Below the pieces are notes generated by a model. That model did not search any database. It was not told where the DNA came from and was given only the letters and a program-made list of their open reading frames with translations. From Aurelia coerulea (Eukaryota; Cnidaria; Scyphozoa; Semaeostomeae; Ulmaridae): a DNA stretch of 64,000 nt. The position numbers and the translations under genes are program-made. This document shows positions 36,501-47,540 of the stretch, in pieces; within the stretch, counting starts at the first letter, position 1; each line of letters begins with the position of its first letter. The stretch lies in the NCBI GenBank assembly GCA_039566865.1, contig CM076947.1:21205501-21269500 (forward strand), given 5' to 3'.

Positions 36501-39500
36501 CTCCTACATCTTGTCCAGCTGAAATAGAAACAAAGGACTCGAATTATGCAGGATGTCCCAAAAAATGCAAACCAACTTTAAATAGGCTGGCTCATGAAAC
36601 CGGAAACAAACCTACAGGGTGTCCCAAAAAAATTGTGCCCCGTTTGCCTGAAGATTGCGACAAAACGGCAACAGATTCTCGCTAAAGTTTGCATGGTAGT
36701 GCTCTTCAGATATTCAATCAAAGTTTGCTGCCATTCCCATAAAAATCCGTTGAAAAATGATGGAGCTATGACCCTCAGGAGACCAAATTTGCCCAATGAC
36801 TGAAACCAGTGGTCGGCCTATTTGTTGTACTATTTTGCAGCGCTAAATGGCTTCATGGATGGAAAGTGAAATAGCAGCCTCCAATTTCATAGCTCTCGTG
36901 TAAATTCCGATAATCCGCAGAGAGTTCCACTATTTCTGACCTCACAGAAATTATTTCTTACCTCACGCAAAGCTACTTATCACTGCAAAATAGAAAGAAA
37001 AAATTGCCGACCACTTGTTTCAGTTATCAGGAAAATTGGTCTTTGAAGGTCATAGCTCCATCATTTTTCAACGGATTTTACAGGAATGGCAGCAAACGTT
37101 ATTTGAACATCTGAAGAGCAACATCTATAAAAGTTGGGCGACCATCTTTTGTCGTTTTGTCGCAATCTTCAGACAAACGGGGAACAGTTTTTTTTGGGAC
37201 ACCCTGTAAAATCTCTATAGTCTATATTGTTTCCCGCACGTGTGAGTTGTGTTCTGCACAAATTTTGGTGAATGGGGTGAATCCACAATAAAGGTACTCT
37301 TGGAAATCCACCGATACCTCTGTAATCTTACAACATATGAATGTATTGTTTATTTCTCTGTGAAGTTGAAGAATCCGTGTTTCTAGTAACAATTCCATTT
37401 GGAAGAATAGTGGCGAATCTGTGCGATATGGCCTACCAAAAACTGCAAAATTATCGTTTTGAGAGTGGTTTGTTTACAGTTACGTGAACAAGCCCCCTTA
37501 ACTAAGAATGTTCAAAATATGATAAGGTCTGAATAAATGCATATCATTTGAAAGAAAAATACATTTTCTTCCAACGATGTGCCCAGGGGGGGAGGGGGTA
37601 CTTTACCAGGTTTTGATCGGGGACGTGCCATTGAAGCTTCAAACACATATCCGTTCCTTATACCAATTTTTCAAAAATGCATTCCCGACCTTATACCAAT
37701 TTTGCGAAAATATACGCCCGACCATATACCAATTTTCCAAAATAGTATATCGATACCGTTCCTTATACGAAAATCACGAAAATCAATACCGTTCCTAATG
37801 CCAAAATTGCGAAAATCGATAATCGATACCCTTCCCGATGGCACGTCCCCGTACGCGGAATAAGTGTAGTGCACCCCCCCGGGCGACGTGCAGTTTGGAA
37901 ACACCAACGGAATTAATCGTAAAATATTTGAAAATTCAATTTATTTTGGTTGTGTTTTTACAAGAGTTAACAGCTTCTTTTCACAGATTACAATGTCTAA
38001 TGTTGCGTTTGTGGGTTTATTACGATGAGTCCTTTATTTAAGGCAATTTCAAAATTCTGTACCGCAAAAACATAGGGCTCAAATCTTTAAAAAGGTCTGT
38101 GTAAAATTCTATTGCAGTTTTCTTTGAAATAAATGACATGGAAGGAATTTAGGGCTTTTGCTGTAAATCTGCCGTGGCAATTTATTGATATCTTGATAAG
38201 TTTCAATATGGCGGCATTTATTAAATTTGAGGCTATGACGTTATTCAATTTCTAAATCCTAAACTAGAAAAGCTACAGATTTCTGCTTGCTACCATATTG
38301 TAGACCTTCATAAACTATGGTTTTCTTGCAGGTTATATAGTGCTTCCTCCATTAGTTTAGGACTTACGATGATTTAAATATTTTCAAAATTGTCCATGAA
38401 TTTTTTCAAAAATAATTAAAATGCCACCATTTTGAAAAAAATCAAGATATCAAAAAATGTCCATAGTAAATTTACAGCAAAGTTCCATAAGCTATTTTTA
38501 AGCCATTCAATTCAAAGTAAAATGTCATAGAATTTTACAACGACCTTTTTAAAGACTTGAAAGATTTTAGCCCTATGCTTACCGCAAATCATTAGTTTAC
38601 ATATTATTATTGTTTCAGCTGTTTCAAAGACTTGAAGCTTATGCTGTTCCAGACGATTCTAAAAAACTGACCTCCTGCACTGTCAGATCGTTTATCAGAA
38701 GGACCATCATCATCTGGAGTTTCAGTTGGGTTTGAATCAGCTTCACCAATTTCATCATTGCCTTCACCCATAAATGACTTCTTATTTGCTCTTATAGAGC
38801 TCAGCATAGGCTCATTGAGAACTTGAGAGGAACTATGGAATAATCGCAGTGGACTTCTGATTGGACGAGCTAGCCTCTAAAACGGAAAGAACAGAATTAG
38901 TACAATAATGTAATAGATAAATGATTTCATTACCAAAAATAGCTGAGATGTTCAAACATCTCCAAAATACTGTGTACAAATACTGTCAAAGGGTACAAAA
39001 TCTAATAAAAGAAAATTTATACGAGAGAGGAGGTTTTTCACATCAATTTATTGAAACCGTTCAGAGGCCTGAATATATTCATATTTTTTTAATATTATCA
39101 TTAAAGTTATTATATTATTTTGCCTGAATATATAGATATATTTCTCGAGAATTTTTGAAGAATATCTCAGCTATTGCTGGTACTTAAATCATTTAGTTAT
39201 TGTATTATCTTTTAACTGCTATATAATAATATAATAATATAATAATATAAGTAATTAAGGGAGTGGAAGGTCGTGAGACCTATAAAGCCCTGCTACGTTC
39301 TATCACACACGACTAAATCGTGTACGAGAATCTGTCTACGTGTTTTAGTCGATCATATGCTCGTTCAAATTGTTGCACTGTCGAACAGTTGATAACCTCG
39401 CTTGATAAATTATTCCAGTCATTAATGACCCGTTGCGTGAAAAATTTTTTACGAACGTTTAAGTTACACCTCTTCTTGAATAACTTCAGTTTATATCCTC

Positions 39501-42500
39501 TTGTATTGCTTTGTTTGTATAGTACCGCACGCAACGAACATATATTTTTAAACAAATGACTTGTGGTACAAAATTTGACAATAGCCTTAAATAACTGACT
39601 CATCATACTAAACCCGTAAATGCAACAAAAACACCGTAAACTGTAGAAAGAAGACTGTTAACTCCTGTAAAAGAACAACAACTAAAATGATCCTGTAACT
39701 AGAGAGAAAACTGTTGAATCCTGCAAGAGAAAACAAGTTAATCTTAAAACCTGAAAGGAAAGAAATAAAGTTGCTGAAGAATTACTAATTTATTTCTTTT
39801 CTTTCAGGTTTCAAGATTAACTTTTTGGAGGATTTAACAGTTTTATCTCCATTTTGGTTGTTGTTCTTTTACAGGAGTTAACAGCCTTCTTTCTACAGAT
39901 TATGATATTTTTGTAAACAAAATTAGTACTCAAGCATAACGCCTCTTCACAACGCTGAACTGCCTGGAAAAGGTGACTGTTAACAAATTTGTTCTGCAGC
40001 TACTGGTATCAAGACGACAGAGGAAAGGTTTCTGGGCGTTAACTTCACATTTATACCGGGTGAGTCGGAAAAAAGAATCCCCGTTTGAAAGGTCACGGCT
40101 CCCTGGATATCAATACAATGATATCGGCAAATGTATAGTTTTATGGTAGAAACGTTCAAATCTATTATAAATTTACCTGACTGAAATCGGCCACTCCATT
40201 CTGAAATTATGAGGGATTTTCTTGAAAAAGCCTCTTCAAAATCCCTCAAAACGTGCCCAAAATCATGAACAAATTTTACTTACAGTTCTGCCTTACAACT
40301 GCCTAACAGCAATGACTTATGGACGCTTTAGCACGTGCTATCCATTTGGGAGGATGAACAGGTTCTCCCTTTGGTATCAATGATCTATTCAAGGGGATTC
40401 CATTCTCCCAAGAGGACAAAATACATGAATTTATTTGACTGTCATCAGTTGTAGGAAGGAAAATTTGCTCATTGTTTTCATTGGTTTTTGCAGGTTTTTG
40501 GAAGGAGCTTTCTGCAGAAAATCACCCATATCGACGGGAAGGAATGGCCGATTAAGGCTGGGTAAATTACTGAACCTAATTGAGCATATTGGCAATAAAA
40601 CAAGACAGTTTTCAATACTATTGCTTTGATATTCGTGGAGCAGTGGCCTTGCAAGCGGGGATTCTTTTTTCTGACTCACCCGGTAGCTAATTTCAAAAGT
40701 TAGCATGCTGCTCACCTTGGTGTGGCCAGATTTCTTTGAAGATTTACCCTATGAAAGAACAGAATACTGTAAATATTGTTTTATATTCCAAAAAAAGTTA
40801 CAATACATATTACGAGCTACACAGCATAGGGCTCAAATCTTTCAAATTTTTAAAAAGGTGGGTGTAAAATTCTGTTCCATTTTTCTTTGAATTGAATGGC
40901 TTGAAAGGAACTTATAGTACTTTGCTGTAAATCTGCCGTGAAAATTTTTTGATATCTTGATTTTTTTCAAAATGGCGGCAATTTAATGATTTTGAAAAAA
41001 TTGATGGAAAATTTTTAAAACATTTAAATCATCGTAACTCCTAAACCAAAGCAGGAAAAATCATATAACTTTCAAGAAAACCATAGTTTATGAAGGCATA
41101 CAATATGGTGAAAAGCAGAAATCAGTATCTTTTCTGGTTTAGGATTTAGAAATTTGATGACGTCATAGCCTCTAATTCAATAAATGCCGCCATTTTGAAA
41201 CTAATCAAGATATCAATAAATTTCCACGGCAGATTCACAGTAAAAGACGCTAAGTTCCTTCCAAGCCATTTAATTCAAGGGAAACCATAATAGAATTTTA
41301 CACCGACCTTTTTAAAGATTTGAGCCCTATGTTGAGCTACACTACACTACTTACAGAATTACTCTACAATATGAGCTACCCTACACTACTTAAACAATTA
41401 CCTACAATACTACTACAACGATACCCCAAGGAGCAAAAAAGCAATGTCTACCCTGAGGCCATTAACATATAGATATACAATATATAAGAAAGAGAAGAAA
41501 CTAAATTGCAGCTACTGTTATTAAAATGGCAGAGGAAGGAGCTCTGGACGTTACTTTAAATATTCTAGTGCTTGAAAGAAATCTTTTATTTCAGTCAGAA
41601 ATTTCTTTGACATATCAGAAATGCGGAAATATACGAAGAGCCTAAGCTGTAAAATATACGAAGAGCCTAAGCTGTAAAGCCGAAAACGTATAGCCATGAA
41701 TCTGGAAAAAGCGAAAAAAGTATACCCTTTAACGATTTTTTACCAAATACCATAATCCTACATATCCGGAAATCATTGAATATTAAGAATCATAGCCATA
41801 AATCCGGATTCCATCATGTAAAAGGTTCCCTAATGAAATAATAGCCGCACTGTCTCACCTTTTTGGGCTTCTTTGCATACCGCGTTCCTGTCACCTCTTT
41901 AAATTTTTCAAATTTGAAATCTTTGGAAGAATCCTTTTTAGCCTTTGAATCGCTCTTGGCAGATTTGCCTTCCTTCTTTGGCGACGAAGCAGCCTTTTTG
42001 GGAGAAGCAAATGCTTTCTTGGGTGGTGCTACCACTTTTCTGAGCGGTGATTCCACATTTTTCATCTTCTTTATAGGTTTGACCTTTTTCGTCTTTGCTT
42101 TAGTTTTCTTTGGCCTACTTGCGGCAGTAGGGTTTCTTTTGGCAGCTTGGTCCGGCTTTTTGCCCATGGTGGCTGTTGCCGTGACAATGATGTCCTTTCC
42201 ATTTGCATTTTTGGTTGGCTCAGCTTGCAGTGTAGTCTCTTCTGCAAGATACAAAACTTTATATTGTATGTATAGTATATTGTACGTATAGTATTTTTTG
42301 TTTATGTATCGTGTTTTAGTAGTGTAATCTTATCATTTGTTGTAAAATAATAGTTAATTTGATCTATGGAGTTTGGAGGCGACTTGATAACATTATGTTT
42401 CTGGCTTCCATCTCAACATCACCAGTAGATAAAATTGAGTTGTATTGTTATTTGTATTCTAACTTTTATTTATTATAGAAAAAAATATATAAAACGCACA

Positions 42501-45500
42501 GGATGTTATGTTTAGATGAGTATGATCAGAACTCGAGAACCGTCTGCTAGATTTGCTAGAAACTTAACAACGAAAAGAGATTTGCGCTGCTCACGATAGT
42601 GACGGTGCCACGGGGTGGACAGTCGCAAAAAAAGGTTGGAGGGATCATTCTTTCCTTCTCAGCATAAAGATCGCTACTCGTTTCCTTTCGTTTACAATTC
42701 AATGATCAGTTGTTTGGTTTTGGGAGCTTACAGCCAAATGGGGATTAGAGCAGTCTCATCTGAAGATGACAAAATAATTTCATTTCTTAGATCATAAGAA
42801 TATGCATCTATATACGTGTGGAGATAATTATAGGAGAAATATTGAATTCAACATTTGTACTGTCTCATTTGTTTTTAGAACTTAGAAGTGAATTAGGATT
42901 TGCAAATTAATGTTAAACCAATGATGAACATAATTTTTCTCCTATCTTGCAAGAGGGCGTTTTCTGACGTTCTAGAGGGCGTGGTCCTGAAATTTTTTCT
43001 GCCCCAACTTTTCACTCGCTCTGCTTGCGTGTCCACTCCACTTTTGAGCGGCTGGCGCAGCCCCTTCGCAACAATATTTTGATTTAGAAAGACTAACATC
43101 AACAATATCAATAGCATGGGTGCTGTATCTTGACCGATGGGGACTCTGTGCGGGGAGCAGTGACGGCGGAAGTCGTTGTTGTTCTCTCAGCTGGGAGTTT
43201 GATCGTTCGTCATCATCGCCTATGCTTACCTGGCATCGAATGTGAATAGTCTACGTGTAGTTTTTTGTAATTGTATATTGAACTCAAGGGCGCCTACCTT
43301 GTAGGAAGTGTGTTTATTCCAAGTACCGTAGAGTAATGGGTGTCCTGTGACCCAGTACAGAGAGTGTCCTAAAACCGTATCGTGACCCAGAAGTACACAG
43401 AGTCAGTCCTCTCAAGGTCAAGATGACGTATGCATAAGTTTGTGGTTTCAAATTCCGGTGTTATGAAACACGATATCAACTGTTATACGATCTGGCCACA
43501 GGGAATCAGACAGCGTGATTTTTGATTGGTCAACTCTAACAGACGTTAGAATTTAAAAATCCCAGTAACAAGAAAAACTCAGTTTATTATGATATACAAA
43601 GATTAACAGGACTGGGTCATAGGACACTGCGTAAAGTACCGTGAATAAACACACTTCCTACAAGGTAGGTGCCCTTGTTTAACCATGGGTAGTTAGACAA
43701 TGCTGGTGTGCTTCTATGGAGGAGCGCTGGATAATATGTATCTGCGGGGGAAATTTTTCATAGTACTGCGGAGGAGATGTCGAAATAACGAAAATATTAA
43801 ACTCCTCCGCAGTACTATAAACAATTTCACCCGCAGATACATATTATCCAGCGCTCCTCAATAGAAGCACACCAGCAGTGTCTAACTACCCATGGTTTAA
43901 CTCAGGAGGTCCGGGAGTGTCAGTAAAGACTATAATCTTGGTTTCTTTGGCTCCCTGTGATCCGGATTATGAAAACAACAGCTGTGTAATTTGATACAGA
44001 TTACACTATCGTTGCGGTCGACCTGCTATTGTTACGGTAAAACAACCTTTTGTTATGTGAGAGCTCTTATCTCATTGGCTGCGGTTTGAGCTCGCAGGTT
44101 TTTCAAATCCTGCGCCTCGTAACAGTAAGAAAAGCGAAAATAAATATATTCTACTGTAACAATAGCAGGCTGATCGCAACGATGATGTATTCTGTATCAA
44201 ATTACACAGTTGTTGTTTTCATAAGCCGGATCACACTGAACCAAAGAAACTAAAACTGCAGTTACTGACACTCCTGACTCCCTGTGTATTTAGTTGCAAT
44301 TTGGATATATGTTCTCCTTGTAATGCCCAGAAGGAGTCACAATCTTTCCCCCTTGGTATCGTCCTTGTAGTATGACAAAGTAGTTCGTAAGTGGTATCTT
44401 AAGTAGTTTGTTTTAGTAAACGTTTATACTGAATATCTAACACAAAACAAAAGATAACAATCTTAAGAAAATCAAAATATTGTGCGGGCAAATGAAAGTA
44501 ACTCCCTATGCAAATAAACAGATGAGTTTCATAGCTCTACAGTGCTATAAAATAGAATGATTCTTTAAATAAAGGAAGACGTTTCTCCGAGCTGTGGATT
44601 ACATTCATTCTTTTTTGAGAATATTCTGAAAAGAAACTGCAGTAGTTTCTTCCGGAAAATTAAGAAACTCTGCTGGAAGCAACCAGACCAGATGTTAACT
44701 CGGAGTTTAGATTCAACAATTTTTGGTTATGAGGCTTTTGATATAAAAAGTGCATTACCAACCGAAAATATAGCTATTAAACACTATAATTTCTGTTTAT
44801 GATCTGGTTCTTTCTGGTAATTCTCTGGTTCTCGACCAACAATTCTAAATTGTGAAGTCAATTTTATCAAAATTAAGAAACTCTACAAGATACTTTTATG
44901 CGCCCAAAGTTAAGAAACCAAAATGTTCATAGTTGAATGAATAAATAGCATATATGCAAAAATAAATGGAATAAATACACAACTGTACATAACTGATACG
45001 CTACTGCAAAAAAGTGCAATTAAGGAGATCAAAGCATCTATATCAAATTATTCCAATGGTGCTTTAGAGAACTAGAGTTTGAAAGTGGTATCCAGCCAAG
45101 ATGAATAATAACCTAAAGATTCTTGAAGCTGTGAGGGTTTGGACAGGCTATGCGTTATTTAGTTATGACATATGAATGGCGCACTTCTGGCGCTGACAGA
45201 GAGGGTTATACGGATCAAAAACGATTTTATGGGTAAAGGAACATCCAATTAAAGTTAGTTGACGGAGATAAATAGCCACCTCCAGGCCTGCATATGCAGG
45301 GAGCTGGGCATGCTAAAAATAGATCTTGTTTCTTAGCCAATGAAAATTGAGAACTCTTGTGGTGATCACCACTTTCACGTGATCAGGTTTTCTCGAGAAC
45401 AAACAAATTCCAAATGGCTAACGGATTCAGAGTTGTGCTCTCCTGCAAGAAACAGTAGCGAAGCGAACTCAACGAGCTGGAAAGTTGCACACTTTGTTTT

Positions 45501-46359
45501 TGGGGTACGGGGAAAAGGAAGAGGAGTTGTTGGATGAGCACGACGATATCCAGTTGTTATTAGGCTTCGAGACTTGGACAACACTAACAAGCACTAACAG
45601 AATGGATTTTGGAAACAGTTGAGTTAGGCGCCTAGGTCGATCGTCCCCCGAAACTCAGTCCGTGCATGACAAAATTTGAAAATCTGGAAGATGGATATGT
45701 TCACATGCTGGAAGATATTCGTATGCAAGAAAGTTCCACTAAAAGAGGGCAAGTGGATGACAGAAGATGATATTATTTTGTTGTATTGTTTGTAGTTGTA
45801 CAACAGGGGTTTCCCCTCTTCCTCAATTCAGTGGCGTGACGAAAGGCAATCGCTGATTGGTCAATTCAATTCAATTGAGTTGAATTGAAGTTATTTTTAG
45901 AAAGCCGTTGGCTTTAGCTCCGTCAACAATTAAAATATCGCTGAAGAGTCACTGAAGAGGCCTCAGAGATAAGGCAAAAGCTCCAACCAAAAATGAAAGA
46001 AGAGCGCAATGAGCGAAAATAATGGCAAGTAGAACTAATTTAAATTTCATAAATAGCTTTGGGTACAACACTCGGGATCAGATACGAATTCTCTCGAATT
46101 CAATACAAACTAGACGAAGAATTAAAATATCGCTTAGTTAAAGTGTAAATAAATGAATGACCTGGGCACTGCAACTGTTGCAAGGCTAGAAGGAATAATC
46201 TATGGATGCAAACGTTATTGATCACGCATGGGTTAAAGGTGAGCGCAAAGATTGATATAATATAATAATAATTATCATCTACTTACCCTTCTTTTCTTGC
46301 GTTGGAAATGCAAGGGTAGAGCCAACTGCAACAACAAAACAAAACAGAACAAGTTTCAT
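30469..46359 (-). CDS. Secreted low-complexity protein, gene C: SPKK basic region, Thr-rich and acidic repeats (8 coding exons)
   Basis: The family is not recognised. Coding exons on the minus strand are 46359-46287, 42241-41859, 40748-40716, 38876-38672, 36518-36408, 34967-34914, 33489-32290 and 30569-30469. All borders are GT/AG, phases close (1,0,0,1,1,1,1) and the spliced frame is open for 719 residues. Residues 1-17 (MKLVLFCFVVAVGSTLA) form a signal peptide. Residues 25-152 are Lys/Ala/Pro-rich with SPKK motifs, like a histone H1 tail. Residues about 164-286 are Ser/Asp/Glu-rich. Exon 7 (residues 287-686) holds a TTAAPTT mucin-like block, a KKKEADKKKE block, and acidic repeats of TKTGDDSTGDT type. 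The tail is Asp/Thr-rich. There is one cysteine after the signal peptide and no membrane segment. It could be an extracellular, skeletal or nematocyst matrix protein. Minor exons may be missing. Confidence 0.78.
30787..30938. mobile_element. Hairpin MITE, CCATTCACATTGCAAGC ends
   Basis: The left CATTCACATTGCAAGCTAAA pairs with the right CTGTGTCAGCGTGAATG region. Confidence 0.4.
31620..32224. mobile_element. Mariner-like fold-back element, TACAG(A/G)GTGTCCC ends
   Basis: This 605-base element in intron 7 of gene C has arms of about 220 bases. Both ends carry TA followed by CAG(A/G)GTGTCCCAAAA, and the inner arms carry GGTTTCA and AAATGG blocks. No transposase is present. Confidence 0.7.
32290..33489 (-). 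CDS. Gene C exon 7: Thr/Pro mucin-like, Lys/Glu and acidic repeat exon
   Basis: This single 1.2 kb exon carries poly-Thr/Ala/Pro (candidate O-glycosylation), KKKEADKKKE repeats and about four 11-residue units near GDDSTGDTTKT coded by a 33-bp tandem repeat. The rest is Thr/Asp/Ser-rich with TTTDD and DTTTT blocks. It is the longest open frame in the window and is flanked by a phase-1 acceptor (TTGTAG) and a phase-1 GTAAGT donor. Confidence 0.85.
33892..34366. mobile_element. Pogo-like MITE (CAGTAAAAACTCGC ends, TA flanks)
   Basis: This 475-base element in intron 6 of gene C has terminal inverted repeats ending CGGGTTTTTATTG and a TA on each side. Its body is rich in AGGTTCTTAT and complements. 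Confidence 0.65.
34987..35422. mobile_element. Pogo-like MITE (CGGTAAGAACCCGC ends, TA flanks)
   Basis: A related but distinct family: the ends read GTAAGAACCCGCAAAATAGA and its complement, flanked by TA. It lies in intron 5 of gene C, about 20 bases beyond exon 6. Confidence 0.65.
35542..35968. mobile_element. Fold-back element TACCGGGTGAGTAAAAAC
   Basis: Arms with TTTGGTGGGCT and GCCCACCAAAC pair. The right end has decayed (GACTCAAATGGTA). Confidence 0.5.
36613..37208. mobile_element. Mariner-like fold-back element, second complete copy
   Basis: It has the same ends and arms as the element at 31,620-32,224, here in intron 4 of gene C. A further isolated end of the same kind lies just upstream near 36,548. 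Confidence 0.7.
37577..37870. repeat. Degenerate minisatellite, TTATACCAATTTT units
   Basis: Units of about 33 bases (CCGTTCCTTATACCAATTTT) repeat about eight times between G-rich and C-rich ends. Open frames here are by-products of the repeat. Confidence 0.6.
38071..38577. mobile_element. Palindromic element, CATAGGGCTCAAATCTTT arm
   Basis: Member of the same family in intron 4 of gene C; ends CATAGGGCTC and AGCCCTATG. Confidence 0.6.
39212..39256. repeat. Microsatellite (ATA)n
   Basis: AATATAATAATATAATAATA-type simple repeat in intron 3 of gene C. Confidence 0.8.
39313..39606 (-). pseudogene. Non-LTR retrotransposon C-terminal remnant in gene C intron 3
   Basis: TRGYKLKLFKKRCNLNVRKK and FFTQRVINDWNNLSSEVI match the C-terminal motif of CR1/L2-like LINE proteins. 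It lies on the same strand as gene C but has its own context and no splice sites. Confidence 0.65.
39608..39903. mobile_element. Fold-back MITE with ATGCAACA / AGGAGTTAACAG arms
   Basis: It shares arms with the complete copy at 61,160-61,497 and a solo end at 37,960-38,030. Confidence 0.5.
40054..40685. mobile_element. Fold-back element TACCGGGTGAGTCGG
   Basis: Ends TACCGGGTGAGTCGGAAAAA and complement pair over a 632-base element in intron 3 of gene C. Confidence 0.6.
40825..41331. mobile_element. Palindromic element, CATAGGGCTCAAATCTTT arm, second copy
   Basis: Lies in intron 2 of gene C, about 75 bases upstream of the 33-nt exon 3 in transcript order. Ends CATAGGGCTC and GAGCCCTATG pair. 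Confidence 0.6.
41633..41682. repeat. 25-base direct repeat ATATACGAAGAGCCTAAGCT
   Basis: Two exact units side by side, followed by CCATGAATCTGG/CCATAAATCCGG degenerate units to 41,812. A related stretch occurs at 62,620-62,710. Confidence 0.6.
41859..42241 (-). CDS. Gene C exon 2: Lys-rich SPKK region
   Basis: The exon joins exon 1 as E-E-T-T-L-Q and runs through blocks such as RPKKTKAKTKKVKPIKK and FASPKKAASSPKKEGK. SPKK units bind the minor groove of DNA in histone tails; in a secreted protein they could equally be a polycation for packing acidic polymers. The donor GTGAGA follows in phase 0. Confidence 0.8.
43284..43677. mobile_element. CAAGGG/CCCTTG terminal-repeat element, intact copy
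   Basis: This roughly 394-base copy has the same termini and internal sequence (TCAAGGTCAAGATGACGTA, ATTGGTCAACTCTAA) as the host of the giant palindrome. It contains AGATTAACAG, the empty version of that insertion site. Confidence 0.6.
43678..43900. mobile_element. Fold-back MITE, TTTAACCATGGG ends
   Basis: Arms of about 90 bases (AACCATGGGTAGTTAGACA at the left, complement at the right) surround a short AT-rich centre. It directly abuts the preceding element. Confidence 0.6.
43938..44249. mobile_element. Fold-back MITE, GTTTCTTTGG ends
   Basis: The ends GGTTTCTTTGGCTCCCTGTG and CACACTGAACCAAAGAAAC pair, as do the inner stretches containing GTGTAATTTGATACAG. It lies in intron 1 of gene C. 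Confidence 0.55.
46287..46359 (-). CDS. Gene C exon 1: signal peptide
   Basis: This short exon encodes a hydrophobic signal peptide followed by FPTQEKK, then a GTAAGT donor in phase 1. The phase-1 break just after the signal peptide is the same as in gene D. Confidence 0.8.
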
Positions 46360-46462
46360 TATTCTGGCTAAGACAATCACAGCCAACACAGCTTCACAGT
46401 AGAGGCAGGTAGTATGAAATGTTTATGCCTTTAATCCGACAGCTGTAAACAAAGTTACAAAC

Positions 46463-46475
46463 AATATATATTTAA
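46463..46475 (-). promoter_or_regulatory. TATA-like element upstream of gene C
   Basis: The minus strand reads TTAAATATATATT about 105-115 bases before the gene C start codon, a plausible TATA box for a start site some 30 bases downstream. This rests only on composition and position. Confidence 0.35.
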
Positions 46476-47540
46476 GGCAAGAGTGGATGTTCAAAAATCT
46501 CAACTTCCTGGATTGTACAAATTTAATCTTGAGGTACAAATTGCAGTCAATGATCGATCAATAGTGTCAAAGATTCAAGCAATTTCTATTGATATTTTCT
46601 GGCTGAAAATTATCTAATACGAACAGAGCTAAGACCTACTGGTGTTTAAAATGTTTGTGATACGCATGGTTGCACAATCACAGATATCAATTGATCCCCG
46701 TAAACACGTTAATTGAACTGTAGAGTAGATTTTTGTTTTAAGTACCGGATTGAGGCCGATTAGGGCAATTGATCAACGTCCCTGGGAAGGGGGAATATTT
46801 TTTATACTGTCGACGTTGTACTCTTATGAACATAAAGATTTTTGGTAGTAGAGTAGCCCTAGACGCTATTCCGTGGCTTACAGAAGGCAACGACAGCTAA
46901 ATGGAAGGTAGATAAATTTCAAGAGGCATATATTCATTTCAAAGCTTACATTTAAAATCCTATGTGGTCTTGGAATATTGACCAGTAAGCAAAAAGGTCA
47001 AGGGATCGCACGAGTCCTGGAAAATTAGAATTATGCGTGTTTGTATACTTCTGTTTCACGTGGTTGTTACGTGATGCAGTGTGTATAATAGCATGAATGA
47101 CAATCAACTCACATTTAAGTTGGGGTTTTAGATCGACTCTGGGCGAGGAGCAGTGACAGATTCGGAAGAATCAGATTCAAATGATATTTTGCTACATTTT
47201 GTAGAATTTTCGAATGTGTACAAAAGTGGTAGAAGCTCTAACGCCACTCGATCGAACCTCGCGTATAAAAATGCATACAATTAACGCTCGATCCAGGCTC
47301 TTTTTTGAAATAGCTAAAAGGTCTGTTGTTGTAGCTGTTGTTCTCTCGCATGGGGTTCTGTTGTTCAGCATTATGGACTATGATGGCCCGACATCCAACG
47401 TCAACCGACTCCAGTAGTCATCAGTAAACATTGTTTATCAGTAGCTTTTTGTTATTTGTATATTTTTAGTTTTAATTTACTTGCCTGTCTTTTACTTACT
47501 ATTCTTGGGGTAGTCAAAATCTTCTGCTCCCCATGAACCC

